DNA of 64,000 nucleotides from Actinomyces bowdenii (lineage in GTDB: Bacteria; Actinomycetota; Actinomycetes; Actinomycetales; Actinomycetaceae), in assembly GCF_017592395.1 (NCBI RefSeq), contig NZ_JAGFOU010000009.1:41661-105660 (forward strand). Direction: 5' to 3'. The notes beneath the pieces were generated by a model that did no database searches, was not told where the DNA came from, and was given only the letters and a program-made list of their open reading frames with translations. Below are positions 46,905 to 54,677 of the stretch, one piece after another. Each line of letters opens with the position of its first letter. Within the stretch, counting starts at the first letter, position 1. Position numbers and translations under genes: made by a program.

Positions 46905-47753
46905 ATGACCACCTCGACGACCGCCTCGAAGCCGCCGACACCCACCCCCGCCCGCCACCGCCGCCCCGGCGCGCTGCGCCTGATGACGGCCGCGGTGTGC
47001 CTGACCACCGCCCTGGCCCTGAGCGCCTGCGGCCCCCTGGGCGGCGCCTCGGGCTCCTCGAACTCCTCCACCTCATCGCCGGGCGGCAACGCCGTGGCCA
47101 AGCGCACCGACAAGGGCACTCCCGCACCCTCCGCGAGCGCCCCGGCGAGCAGCGGCACCGGGGTCAGGACGAAGGACCCCAAGGACCCCGAGAAGACCCA
47201 GGCGGCCAGCCCGAGCCCCAGCCCGACGACCTCCCCCACCTGGTCCGCGCCCAGCATCAAGTTCTACAACGAGGACACCTCGATCTGGTACCAGGACGAC
47301 GGCGTGGTCAACCTCGACGCCATCGACTCCTCCGGCAATCTCGAGGGCTACCGCACCAACAGCGGCCAGTGCATCGGCTACGTCAGCCGCGAGGCCAGCG
47401 AGCGGGTGTGGAGCCTGCGGGGCGATGACGCCATGCTGTCCTCGGTGCTCATCAAGCGCGAGCAGGACGTGTTCTCCGACTACAGCGCCCAGGGGGTCGT
47501 GGGGGCCGACTACGTGCGCGACGACGGCGGCACCATGCCGGGCTACGAGCTGGCCTTCACCACCAACATGAAGTACGACGACGGCTCCACCGAGGCGATG
47601 GAGGGCTACCGCTTCGCCCGGACCGTGGGCGACTCGGGCTTCCAGTTCGAGGTGATGCTCCTGTGCCGGGCGGGGCACAACCTCACGGTGGACCAGTGGC
47701 ACACGGTGCTGGCCGGCCTGCGCCTGGAGGGCATCGACGCCAAGGAGATGTAG
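46905..47753 (+). CDS. Putative secreted lipoprotein, unknown function
   Basis: A 282-residue protein. The N-terminus has a basic region (PARHRRPG), a hydrophobic core and lipobox LALSAC, with the cysteine near residue 44. A Ser/Pro/Thr-rich linker (about 45-120) leads to a globular domain of about 160 residues: IKFYNEDTSIWYQDDGVVNLDAIDSSGNLEGYRTNSGQCIGYVSRE...VDQWHTVLAGLRLEGIDA. I do not recognise the family. ATG 46905 is set by GGAGG 11 nt upstream; a TAGAAT -10 at 46850-46855 gives a leader of about 45 nt. A perfect palindromic terminator follows, shared with convergent gltX. Confidence 0.75.
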   Translation: MTTSTTASKPPTPTPARHRRPGALRLMTAAVCLTTALALSACGPLGGASGSSNSSTSSPGGNAVAKRTDKGTPAPSASAPASSGTGVRTKDPKDPEKTQAASPSPSPTTSPTWSAPSIKFYNEDTSIWYQDDGVVNLDAIDSSGNLEGYRTNSGQCIGYVSREASERVWSLRGDDAMLSSVLIKREQDVFSDYSAQGVVGADYVRDDGGTMPGYELAFTTNMKYDDGSTEAMEGYRFARTVGDSGFQFEVMLLCRAGHNLTVDQWHTVLAGLRLEGIDAKEM

Positions 47754-47768
47754 GCCGGGGAAGCAGGT

Positions 47769-47800
47769 GCCGGCCCGGCAGCCCGGGCTGCCGGGCCGGC
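47769..47800. terminator. Bidirectional terminator between the lipoprotein gene and gltX
   Basis: A perfect 32-bp palindrome: GCCGGCCCGGCAGCCC and its exact complement without a spacer. It sits in the 57-bp gap between convergent stops. Confidence 0.75.
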
Positions 47801-47810
47801 CCGGGCCCGC

Positions 47811-49409
47811 TCAGCCCAGGCGCTCGCGCAGGGCCCGCAGGCGGGCCAGGCCGGAGGAGGCGCCCAGGATCTCCATGGACTCGAACAGGGGCGGGGAGAC
47901 CTGCCTGCCGGTGACGGCCACGCGCAGGGGCCCGAAGGCCAGGCGCGGCTTGATGCCCTGCCCCCCAGGCATGCCCTCCCCCTCGACGATGGCCCGGCGC
48001 AGGGCCTCCTCCAGGTGGGCGGTGGTCCACTGCTGGGGGCCCAGCGCCTCCAGGGCGGCGATGCCCGCATCCAGGACATCCGCCGCGGAGTCCTTGAGCC
48101 TGCCGACTGCCCGCTCGTCGAGGACGAGGTCGGCATCGTCGACGAAGAGGAACCCGAGCATGTCGCGGGCCTCGCGCAGCAGCTGGATGCGGGTCTGGAT
48201 GAGGGGAGCGGCGGCCTGGAGGATCTCCTGCTCGCGGGCGGACAGCCCGTCGTAGGCGGGCGCGCTCACCAGTGGGGCGGCCTCGGCCTGGCCGCTGGGG
48301 TCGGGGAAGGCATCGGCCAGGTAGGGCACGAGGCGGTCGCGGAAGTCCTCGGGGCCCAGCAGGCGGATCTGCTCGGCATTGATGGCCTCGCACTTCTTGG
48401 CGTCGAAGCGCGCCGGGTTGGGGTTGACCTCGTGGACGTCGAAGGCGGCGATCATCTCCGCCCCGGAGAAGACGTCGCGGTCGGCGCTGAGCGACCACCC
48501 CAGCAGGGCCAGGTAGTTGAGCAGGCCCTCGGGGATCATGCCGCGGTAGCGGTGGATGAGCAGGCTGGACTCGGGATCGCGCTTGGACAGCTTCCTGTTG
48601 CCCTCCCCCATGACGTAGGGCAGGTGCCCGAAGGCGGGGATGGCCTGCGCCCGGCCGATATCCATCAGCGCCCGGTACAGGGCGATCTGGCGCGGGGTGG
48701 AGGACAGCAGGTCCTCGCCCCGCAGGACGTGGGTGATGCCCATGGCGGCGTCGTCGACGGGGTTGACCAGGGTGTAGAGCGGATCCCCGCCGGCGCGCAC
48801 CACCACGTAGTCGGGCACCGAGCCGGCCTTGAAGGTGATGGGCCCGCGCACGAGGTCGTCGAAGGTGATGTCCTCATCGGGCATGCGCATGCGCAGCACG
48901 GGCCGGCGGCCCTGGGCGCGGTAGGCGTCCTTCTGCTCCTGGGTCAGGTCGCGGTCGTGGCCGTCATAGCCGAGCTTGGGGTCGCGGCCGGCGGCGCGGT
49001 GGCGGGCCTCGATCTCCTCGGGGGTGGAGAAGGACTCGTAGAGGTAGCCGGCCTCGACGAGCTCGTCGGCCACCTGCCGGTAGAGGTCCATGCGCTGGGA
49101 CTGGCGGTAGGGCTCATGCGGGCCGCCGCGGCCCACGCCCTCGTCCCAGTCCAGGCCCAGCCAGGTCAGGGAGTCGATGATGGCCTGGAGGGACTCCTCG
49201 GAATCGCGGGCGGCGTCGGTGTCCTCGATGCGGAAGACGAAGGTGCCGCCGGTGTGGCGCGCCCAGGCCCAGTTGAACAGGCAGGTGCGCACGAGCCCCA
49301 CGTGGGGGGTCCCGGTGGGCGAGGGGCAGAAGCGGACCCGGATCGGGCTGGAGCCGGGGGCGGGGACGGTCTGGGTGGCTGCGGCAGTGGCAGGGGCGGC
49401 GTCGTTCAT
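47811..49409 (-). CDS. gltX: Glutamyl-tRNA synthetase
   Basis: A 532-residue class I synthetase. The HIGH-type motif is [16 protein letters not shown] near 27-41 and the KMSKS-type motif is KLSKRDPES near 277. [15 protein letters not shown] is also conserved. It charges tRNA-Glu and, where GatCAB is present, may also charge tRNA-Gln with glutamate. The ATG at 49409 lies 9 nt after TAGGCT (49419-49424), so the leader is very short. gltX next to a FAH-family gene is common in actinobacteria, but here two other genes lie between. The three tRNA-Glu genes 1.2 kb to the left are its substrates. Confidence 0.96.
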   Translation of the reverse strand: MNDAAPATAAATQTVPAPGSSPIRVRFCPSPTGTPHVGLVRTCLFNWAWARHTGGTFVFRIEDTDAARDSEESLQAIIDSLTWLGLDWDEGVGRGGPHEPYRQSQRMDLYRQVADELVEAGYLYESFSTPEEIEARHRAAGRDPKLGYDGHDRDLTQEQKDAYRAQGRRPVLRMRMPDEDITFDDLVRGPITFKAGSVPDYVVVRAGGDPLYTLVNPVDDAAMGITHVLRGEDLLSSTPRQIALYRALMDIGRAQAIPAFGHLPYVMGEGNRKLSKRDPESSLLIHRYRGMIPEGLLNYLALLGWSLSADRDVFSGAEMIAAFDVHEVNPNPARFDAKKCEAINAEQIRLLGPEDFRDRLVPYLADAFPDPSGQAEAAPLVSAPAYDGLSAREQEILQAAAPLIQTRIQLLREARDMLGFLFVDDADLVLDERAVGRLKDSAADVLDAGIAALEALGPQQWTTAHLEEALRRAIVEGEGMPGGQGIKPRLAFGPLRVAVTGRQVSPPLFESMEILGASSGLARLRALRERLG

Positions 49410-49552
49410 GATGCGCCCAGCCTAGCGGCGGCCCAGGGGAGGAGTGCCCATCGCAATCCCGAGCAGCATGCGCGTGATGGCACTACTGTGATCCCGTCCT
49501 CAACCGCCCTGTGCCGCTCCCCACGGCACCCCACCGATGACCGGAGGCTCCT

Positions 49553-50347
49553 ATGCTGCCGCTGCCCCGTACCGCTTCCCCCCTCCTGCCCTGCCCCGTG
49601 CCGATCCGCCCGGCGGCGTCGCGGACGCTGCGCGCCGCCCTGGGACTGAGCCTGGCGCTGGCACTCCCGGCCCTGGCCGCCTGCCAGGACCGCGAGGTCG
49701 CCGCGACCGCGCCGAGCCCCACCCGGGCCCAGGAGGCCACGGCTGCGCCATCGCCGTCATCGCCGTCGTCCTCGGCGGCGTCGTCCCCATCCCCGGGATC
49801 CTCGCAGGACCCCTCGGCCAGTGGCCCGGCCTCCTGGACCTTCCCCATCAATGCCCCCGGGTGGCGCTACACCACCAGGGACCAGAACGGCGTCAACCAG
49901 TTCACCAATGATGCGGGGTGCCTCTACACGGTCGGTCAGAACCTCGTCGATGGCCCCACGGCCGGCGACCGCGCGGACACCGAGGCGATCTCGGCGCGGA
50001 TCGAGTCCTCCTTCGAGCAGCAGTCCGGGGCCACGAATATCGTCTTCACCTCCGAGGACGACGCCACCACCATCAAGACGCCGGGAGGGGAGCCGGTCGA
50101 GACGATCCGCAAGGACTGGACCTACACGGTCAACGGGCAGGACTACCAGGGGACCCAGTGGGTGCGCGTCTTCACCGCCAGCCAGACGCCCACGGATATG
50201 CGGGTGATGTACGCCTGCCCCGTGGGGGCCTACTCGCAGGTCGAGATGGACAGCCTGCTGAAGGAGACCACCCTGACGGGCGCCTGGCCCCTGGACATGG
50301 ATGATCCTGCGGCCACGCCCCCGGGGGCCGGGGATGGCCAGGCCTAG
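49553..50347 (+). CDS. Putative secreted lipoprotein, unknown function
   Basis: A 264-residue protein with a signal sequence ending in ALPALAAC (cysteine near 44), then a Ser/Pro/Ala-rich linker to about 95. A globular region follows: WTFPINAPGWRYTTRDQNGVNQFTNDAGCLYTVGQN...TDMRVMYACPVGAYSQVEMDSLL, with two cysteines that could pair. The design (lipobox, Ser/Pro linker, ~150-residue domain) is like the lipoprotein at 46905, but the domains do not align by eye. No family recognised. ATG 49553 has GGAGG 5 nt upstream; TACTGT at 49484-49489 is a likely -10. Confidence 0.75.
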   Translation: MLPLPRTASPLLPCPVPIRPAASRTLRAALGLSLALALPALAACQDREVAATAPSPTRAQEATAAPSPSSPSSSAASSPSPGSSQDPSASGPASWTFPINAPGWRYTTRDQNGVNQFTNDAGCLYTVGQNLVDGPTAGDRADTEAISARIESSFEQQSGATNIVFTSEDDATTIKTPGGEPVETIRKDWTYTVNGQDYQGTQWVRVFTASQTPTDMRVMYACPVGAYSQVEMDSLLKETTLTGAWPLDMDDPAATPPGAGDGQA

Positions 50348-50414
50348 GGCCCCGCAGCACGAGGGCAGCACGAGGGCGGCCGCGCCGCTCATGGCATCAC
50401 CGGGCCCGGGCTCC

Positions 50415-50420
50415 TAGACT
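50415..50420 (+). promoter_or_regulatory. -10 element for leaderless aminotransferase-fold gene
   Basis: TAGACT ends exactly 6 nt before the ATG at 50427; no ribosome site intervenes. Confidence 0.5.
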
Positions 50421-50426
50421 CCCGGC

Positions 50427-51695
50427 ATGCCCGAGCTCATCTCCAGCCCTGATGCCGGCGGCCCACCCGCTCCTGGCGCGCGCGGTGCGGCGCCCTCCCC
50501 CGCAGCGATCACGCAGGCCTTCGACGCCCTGACGCCTGAGGTCATGCGGGAGCGCGGCTCGCTGAAATGGACCCGCCACTCCGGCGACGTCATCGGGGCC
50601 TGGGTGGCGGAGATGGACCTGGGGACGGCACCCGCCATCACCCGGGTCCTCCAGCGCGCCGTGGCCGAGGGGACCCTGGGCTACATGCCCCCCGGCCTGG
50701 CCCAGCAGGCCCGTGAGGAGACGGCCCGCTACCAGGGGCGGGCCTTCGGCTGGCGCGTGGCAGTGGAGGAGGTCAGCCTCCTGCCCGACGTCCTGTCCGC
50801 CCTGGGCGCCATCATCGCCCACCACACCCGCGCGGGCTCACCGGTCATCGTCCCCACCCCGGCCTACATGCCCTTCCTGTCGATCCCGGGGCGCCATGGG
50901 CGCGAGTGCCTCCAGATCCCGGCCCGGGTGGGCCGCGAGGACGGCTCGCCGCGCTGGGAGCTGGACCTGGAGGCCATCGAATCGGCGATGGTGGCCGGGG
51001 CGGGCCTGCTGGTGCTGTGCAACCCGTGGAACCCGGTGGGCCGGGTGCTCTCGGAGGCGGAGCTCGACGCCGTGGCGGCGCTGTCGCAGCGCCACGGGGT
51101 GCCGGTCTTCGCCGATGAGATCCACGGCCCCCTGGTCCTGGAGCCGGGCCTGGCGCATATCCCCTACGCCTCGCGGCCGACGGCGGATCCGGACCTGACC
51201 TTCACGGCCACGGCGGTCTCCAAGGGCTGGAACATCCCCGGGCTCAGGTGCGCCCAGCTCATCGCCTCAGGCGGGGCGCGGCGGGCCTGGGAGGCGCAGG
51301 CCCTCAGCGCCGCCCTGTCGGAGCAGGCGGCGGCCCTGGGGGCGATGGCCGCGGTGGCCGCGCTGCGCGAGGGCCAGGGCTGGCTGGAGCAGGTGCGCTC
51401 CTACCTGCGCGCCAATCGCGACCTCGTGCATGAGGGGCTGGCCGACGTGACGGGCCTGGAGATGACGGCGCCCGAGGGCACCTACCTGGCCTGGCTGGAC
51501 TGCCGGGGCCTGGGGCTTGAGGAGCCGGGCGAGTACTTCCTGCACCACGGGGTGGCGATGAACGAGGGCGCGGCCTTCGGGCGGGACTGGTCGGGCTTCT
51601 GCCGGCTCAACCTGGCCACGGGCCGGGCCATCGAGGAGGAGACCCTGCGGCGCATCGTCGCGGCCGCCCGCGCCCGGGCGGCCGCTCAGCGGTAG
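50427..51695 (+). CDS. PLP-dependent C-S lyase/aminotransferase, MalY/PatB type
   Basis: A 422-residue fold-type I PLP enzyme. KWTRHSGDVIGAWVAEMDLGTAPAI is the MalY/PatB N-terminal signature. LLVLCNPWNPVGRVLSEAEL and VFADEIHGPLVL hold the Asn and Asp that bind PLP. The Schiff-base lysine is in TAVSKGWNIPGLRCAQLI near 268. These enzymes typically act as cystathionine beta-lyases or cysteine-S-conjugate lyases, some with regulatory roles. The ATG at 50427 is set by the -10 spacing; the first 30 residues are a Pro/Ala-rich extension. Convergent with the FAH-family gene, 31 bp apart. Confidence 0.9.
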   Translation: MPELISSPDAGGPPAPGARGAAPSPAAITQAFDALTPEVMRERGSLKWTRHSGDVIGAWVAEMDLGTAPAITRVLQRAVAEGTLGYMPPGLAQQAREETARYQGRAFGWRVAVEEVSLLPDVLSALGAIIAHHTRAGSPVIVPTPAYMPFLSIPGRHGRECLQIPARVGREDGSPRWELDLEAIESAMVAGAGLLVLCNPWNPVGRVLSEAELDAVAALSQRHGVPVFADEIHGPLVLEPGLAHIPYASRPTADPDLTFTATAVSKGWNIPGLRCAQLIASGGARRAWEAQALSAALSEQAAALGAMAAVAALREGQGWLEQVRSYLRANRDLVHEGLADVTGLEMTAPEGTYLAWLDCRGLGLEEPGEYFLHHGVAMNEGAAFGRDWSGFCRLNLATGRAIEEETLRRIVAAARARAAAQR

Positions 51696-51726
51696 ACGGG
51701 CGGGTAGACGGGCGCCCGGGCCGGGC

Positions 51727-52647
51727 TCAGCGGCGCACGACGGGGTTGGAGAAGGCGCCGATGCCCTCGACGCCGACCTCGATGCGCTGACCGGGGCGCA
51801 GCTCGCCCGCGCCCGCGGGGGTGCCGGTGAGGATGACGTCCCCGGGCAGCAGGGTGAAGATGCTGGAGGCGTAGGACACGAGCTCGGCCACGGGGCGGAT
51901 CATGTCGCGGGTGCTGGCCTCCTGGACCAGGCGGCCGTCGAGGTGGGCGCGCACGACGGCGTCGTCGGGGTTGAAGGCGAGGGCGCCACCGGGCTCGGGG
52001 ATCTCCAGCCAGGGCCCCAGGGGGCAGGAGGTGTCGAAGGCCTTGCCCCGCACCCACTGGGGCTCGCTGCGCTGGCGGTCGCGGGCGGAGACGTCATTGG
52101 CGACGGTGTAGCCCAGGATGACGTCGTCGACCCGCTCGGGCGCGATGTCCTTGGCCAGCGACTTGATGACCACGGCGAGCTCGGCCTCGTAGTGGACCTC
52201 GGTGCTCCAGCGGGGCAGGACGATGGGGGCGTCGGGGCCGATGACCGCGGTGTTGGGCTTGAGGAAGACGACGGGCTCGTCCGGGGGCCCGTCCGGGCGG
52301 GCCGCGCCTGCGGGGTCGGGGTAGGTGCCGGCGAAGCCCACCACCTTGGAGCGGGGGATGACGGGGGAGAGCAGGCGGGCCTCGGCCAGGTCGACGACCT
52401 CACCGGTGGCCTGGGGCGGGGTGAAGAGCGGGTCGCCCTTGAGCACGAGGATGTGGCCCTGCGGCGGGCCGGCCGGTCCGGGGAGGGGAGGCTCCGGGAT
52501 GGCGGCGGCGACGGCGGTCCCGGTGGCGGGAGGCGTGGGGCCGGGGGTCGCGGGGCTGAAGGAGGCGGGATCGGTGGGGCTGGCCCCGGAGAGCTCGACG
52601 ATGCCGTAGCGGGGCTCATCGCCGGTGGAGAAGCGAGCGATCTTCAT
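51727..52647 (-). CDS. Fumarylacetoacetate hydrolase-family enzyme
   Basis: A 306-residue FAH-fold protein. KVVGFAGTYPDP, EPVVFLKPNTAVIGPDAPIVLPRWSTEVHYEAELAVVI, and GYTVANDVSARDRQ carry the metal-binding acidic residues (ExE plus a later Asp). VTVAR-type TGTPAGAGELRPGQRIEV ends the domain. Residues 20-60 are a Pro/Ala-rich insert. Family members hydrolyse or isomerise 2-keto acids in aromatic degradation, or act as oxaloacetate decarboxylases; the substrate here is open. The ATG at 52647 is set by TAGCCT ending 6 nt upstream (52654-52659). Often adjacent to gltX in actinobacteria. Confidence 0.88.
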   Translation of the reverse strand: MKIARFSTGDEPRYGIVELSGASPTDPASFSPATPGPTPPATGTAVAAAIPEPPLPGPAGPPQGHILVLKGDPLFTPPQATGEVVDLAEARLLSPVIPRSKVVGFAGTYPDPAGAARPDGPPDEPVVFLKPNTAVIGPDAPIVLPRWSTEVHYEAELAVVIKSLAKDIAPERVDDVILGYTVANDVSARDRQRSEPQWVRGKAFDTSCPLGPWLEIPEPGGALAFNPDDAVVRAHLDGRLVQEASTRDMIRPVAELVSYASSIFTLLPGDVILTGTPAGAGELRPGQRIEVGVEGIGAFSNPVVRR

Positions 52648-52653
52648 GGGGCA

Positions 52654-52659
52654 AGGCTA
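52654..52659 (-). promoter_or_regulatory. -10 element for leaderless FAH-family mRNA
   Basis: TAGCCT on the minus strand ends 6 nt before the ATG at 52647. Confidence 0.5.
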
Positions 52660-52689
52660 TCCCCCGCCGCCGAGGAGGGGACCGAGGGC

Positions 52690-53036
52690 CCCGGCCCTGG
52701 GCGCGCCCGGCGGTTCCTCCACGACGAGGGACCCGTGCGGGGCTGTACCGCGCGCATCGAGCCGGGTCTGGACAGGAACATCTGGTTCGAGGGCACCTTC
52801 GGGGTGACGCACGCCCAGGTCACCGCGGGCCTGCGGGACGAGGCCCGCATCAGTGCCGAGGGAGCCTCCCCGCCCAGGCAGCGGATGGCTCCTGGCCCTA
52901 CACGCTGAGGAATGATCCGGCTGAGGAGACCACCGCAGCCGGCTCGGTGGCCTCCACTGCCTGGTACCTCCTGGCGACCTCAACGCCGCAGGCCATCTGG
53001 CCGGAGTGCCGCGCCCCCGGGGCGGGCGCTCCCTGA
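52690..53036 (+). pseudogene. C-terminal remnant of a secreted-type protein, frameshifted
   Basis: Two protein-like pieces lie in successive frames. The first reads FLHDEGPVRGC...GLDRNIWFEGTFGVTHAQVTAGLRDEA; the second, after a shift near 52870, reads DGSWPYTLRNDPAEETTAAG, then SVASTAWYLLATSTPQAIWPE to a stop at 53034. The style (WFEGT...DGSWPY...VASTAWYLLA) resembles the last helices of alpha/alpha six-hairpin glycosidase-like proteins. No start or N-terminal part exists; the piece begins right after the FAH promoter. It is best read as the 3' end of a gene lost by deletion and then frameshifted. The following 200 bp to 53235 hold no other gene. Confidence 0.45.
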
Positions 53037-53235
53037 CCGCTGCCGCACTGCTCCACCGCCCCCGGCAGGCGGCCCATCGCGCGGTGCGCCTGCGGTCCCA
53101 TGGGGCCGGCTCCCCATCTCTCCCCGTCCTCATCCCGGGGCGCTCAGGCCGCATCCGCACTACGCTGTTCTGGAGGCCAGACCATAGGTAGGTGCTCAGT
53201 GCCAGCAGCATCCCCGCCTCCTGGAAGGGCCCGCC

Positions 53236-54235
53236 ATGACAGCACCCGATCAGCACCCGATCAGCACCATGGGCGACAGAGGCGCGGGATCGTCGCGATC
53301 GCCGTGGCCGCTGCCCTGACCTGTGCCTGCAGTCAGACGGCTCCCTCCGGTCAGAGCGGCGCAACGGCCTCGGGCACCACCCCCGCACCGGCCAGCACGG
53401 CCCCCAGCCCTCGGCCGCTGCCTCGGCGAGCACAGCGGCCGAGACGGTCCTGGGGGTCAGCAGGGATCCGGCCACCTGGTCGGTCCCCTTCGATGCGGTC
53501 GAGGACCCCTCGCTGGCGCACCTGAAGAGCTATGCCCTGGACCTCATGGTCGACCAGTGCATGTCCGATGCCGGCTTCGAGGACTACGAGATCCTCACCC
53601 CGGCCTCGCCGCCTCCCGGATTCCAGAGCGAGGGCAGGATCGAGCCGTTCACCGTCCCCATCGCCCAGGAGCACGGGTACCGGAAGCGGTTCCGGCAGGA
53701 CTCGGGCAGTGGTGACCCCAGCATCTACGACAGCAAGCCCGAGGCCTTCCATGCGCAGTGGAACGACTGCACGGTCACCAGCCAGATCCAGCTGGATGCC
53801 GAGCTCTCCAGTGGCGAGTCCGACGCCGACTGGGACGCTCGGCTCAGCGGCTTCACGGTCGATACCTCGGGCCCCGAGCTCCAGGACGCCGCTGCCCAGT
53901 GGCACTCATGCATGGCACCGCAGGGGATCGCCGACCTGCCGGAGCAGCCCTGGACACCCATGTACTTCTCACAGGACATGCCGGCATCGCTGGCGACCAG
54001 GTTCGCCGGAGACGCCCTCTGGCCCCCCAGTGCCGAGGAGATCGAGATCGCCACCGCGGATGCCCAGTGCCGGGAGTCCTCGGGCTGGACCTCCCTGCTC
54101 TATGAGGCCACCTGGGACCAGCAGGCCGCCTTCCTGGAGAGCCACAAGGCGGAGGTCGACGCGCGCCTGGCGCACAACGCGGCCCAGACCGAGAAGGTCC
54201 GCGCCGTCATCCGCGATCATGGCGGGCAGGTCTAG
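53236..54235 (+). pseudogene. Secreted lipoprotein gene with two frameshifts; possible phase-variable locus
   Basis: ATG 53236 follows GGAAGGG. An 11-bp unit, AGCACCCGATC, is duplicated at 53241-53262 with a partial third copy. As it stands the frame ends at 53317. With one copy removed, the frame reads MTAPDQHHGRQRRGIVAIAV then AAALTCACSQTAPSGQ: a basic, hydrophobic lipoprotein-like signal (lipobox imperfect) and a Ser/Thr/Pro linker. A second shift at the CCCCC run 53401-53405 (consistent with one missing base) leads into the frame SAAASASTAAETVLGVSRDP...LMVDQCMSDAGFEDYEIL, open to 54235. The mature domain (about 250 residues) has several cysteines and no family I recognise. Decay, phase variation or assembly error are the alternatives. 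Confidence 0.6.
53241..53268. repeat. 11-bp tandem repeat after a start codon
   Basis: AGCACCCGATC occurs twice exactly (53241-53251, 53252-53262) and then AGCACC. Because 11 is not a multiple of three, gain or loss of a unit switches the downstream frame. Confidence 0.9.
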
Positions 54236-54239
54236 TTGT

Positions 54240-54270
54240 CTAGTTGTCCGTCCTCGTGACGTCGTCAACG
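54240..54270 (-). mobile_element. IS481-end-like remnant
   Basis: This 31-bp stretch matches the transposase 3' end at 63869-63899 at 25 of 31 positions, in the same orientation. Its minus-strand reading VDDVTRTDN-stop parallels VHNLTRKNS-stop of that transposase. It lies directly after the lipoprotein stop, where TCTAGTTG is also duplicated. Confidence 0.35.
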
Positions 54271-54355
54271 GGGCCGGTCGGTGGGGCCCAGGGCAGGCTG
54301 GAGCAGGTGCTCCGGGAGGGCCAGGGGCCGGGAGGGCGGTGTGGCTGCAGGCCGG

Positions 54356-54450
54356 GCGTCACTTCGCGACAAGCGCGTCACTTCGCGACGTGGACGGTAC
54401 TTGTAGGTGTCGCTCTTTCCGCGAAGTGACGCCTCCGTCGCGAAGTGACG
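54356..54450. repeat. Four-unit palindromic element (GTCACTTCGCGA)
   Basis: GCGTCACTTCGCGAC occurs at 54356-54370 and 54375-54389, and its complement at 54421-54432 and 54437-54450, in the order >> <<. The 31-bp centre contains GGACGGTACTTGTAGGTGTC. It lies between the convergent lipoprotein and symporter genes and is the main content of the 442-bp gap 54236-54677. Confidence 0.8.
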
Positions 54451-54677
54451 TCCAACTGCATCGCAGTCCACCACCGCCCTGGCCCACTGCCAGCCTGGGG
54501 CACTGCCCCCGGGGCACGGCACTCCCCCGAGCACAGGCCCGGCCCAGCCGGCCCAACCGATCCGGCGGCCCACTCCCAGGGCGCGCTGGGATACCAGGGG
54601 CCGGCGCCGTGAGGGCCAGTGGGCGACTGGAGGATGCGCCCGGGAGCCCTGCGGCCCGGGCGGCGATGGAACCGCGC

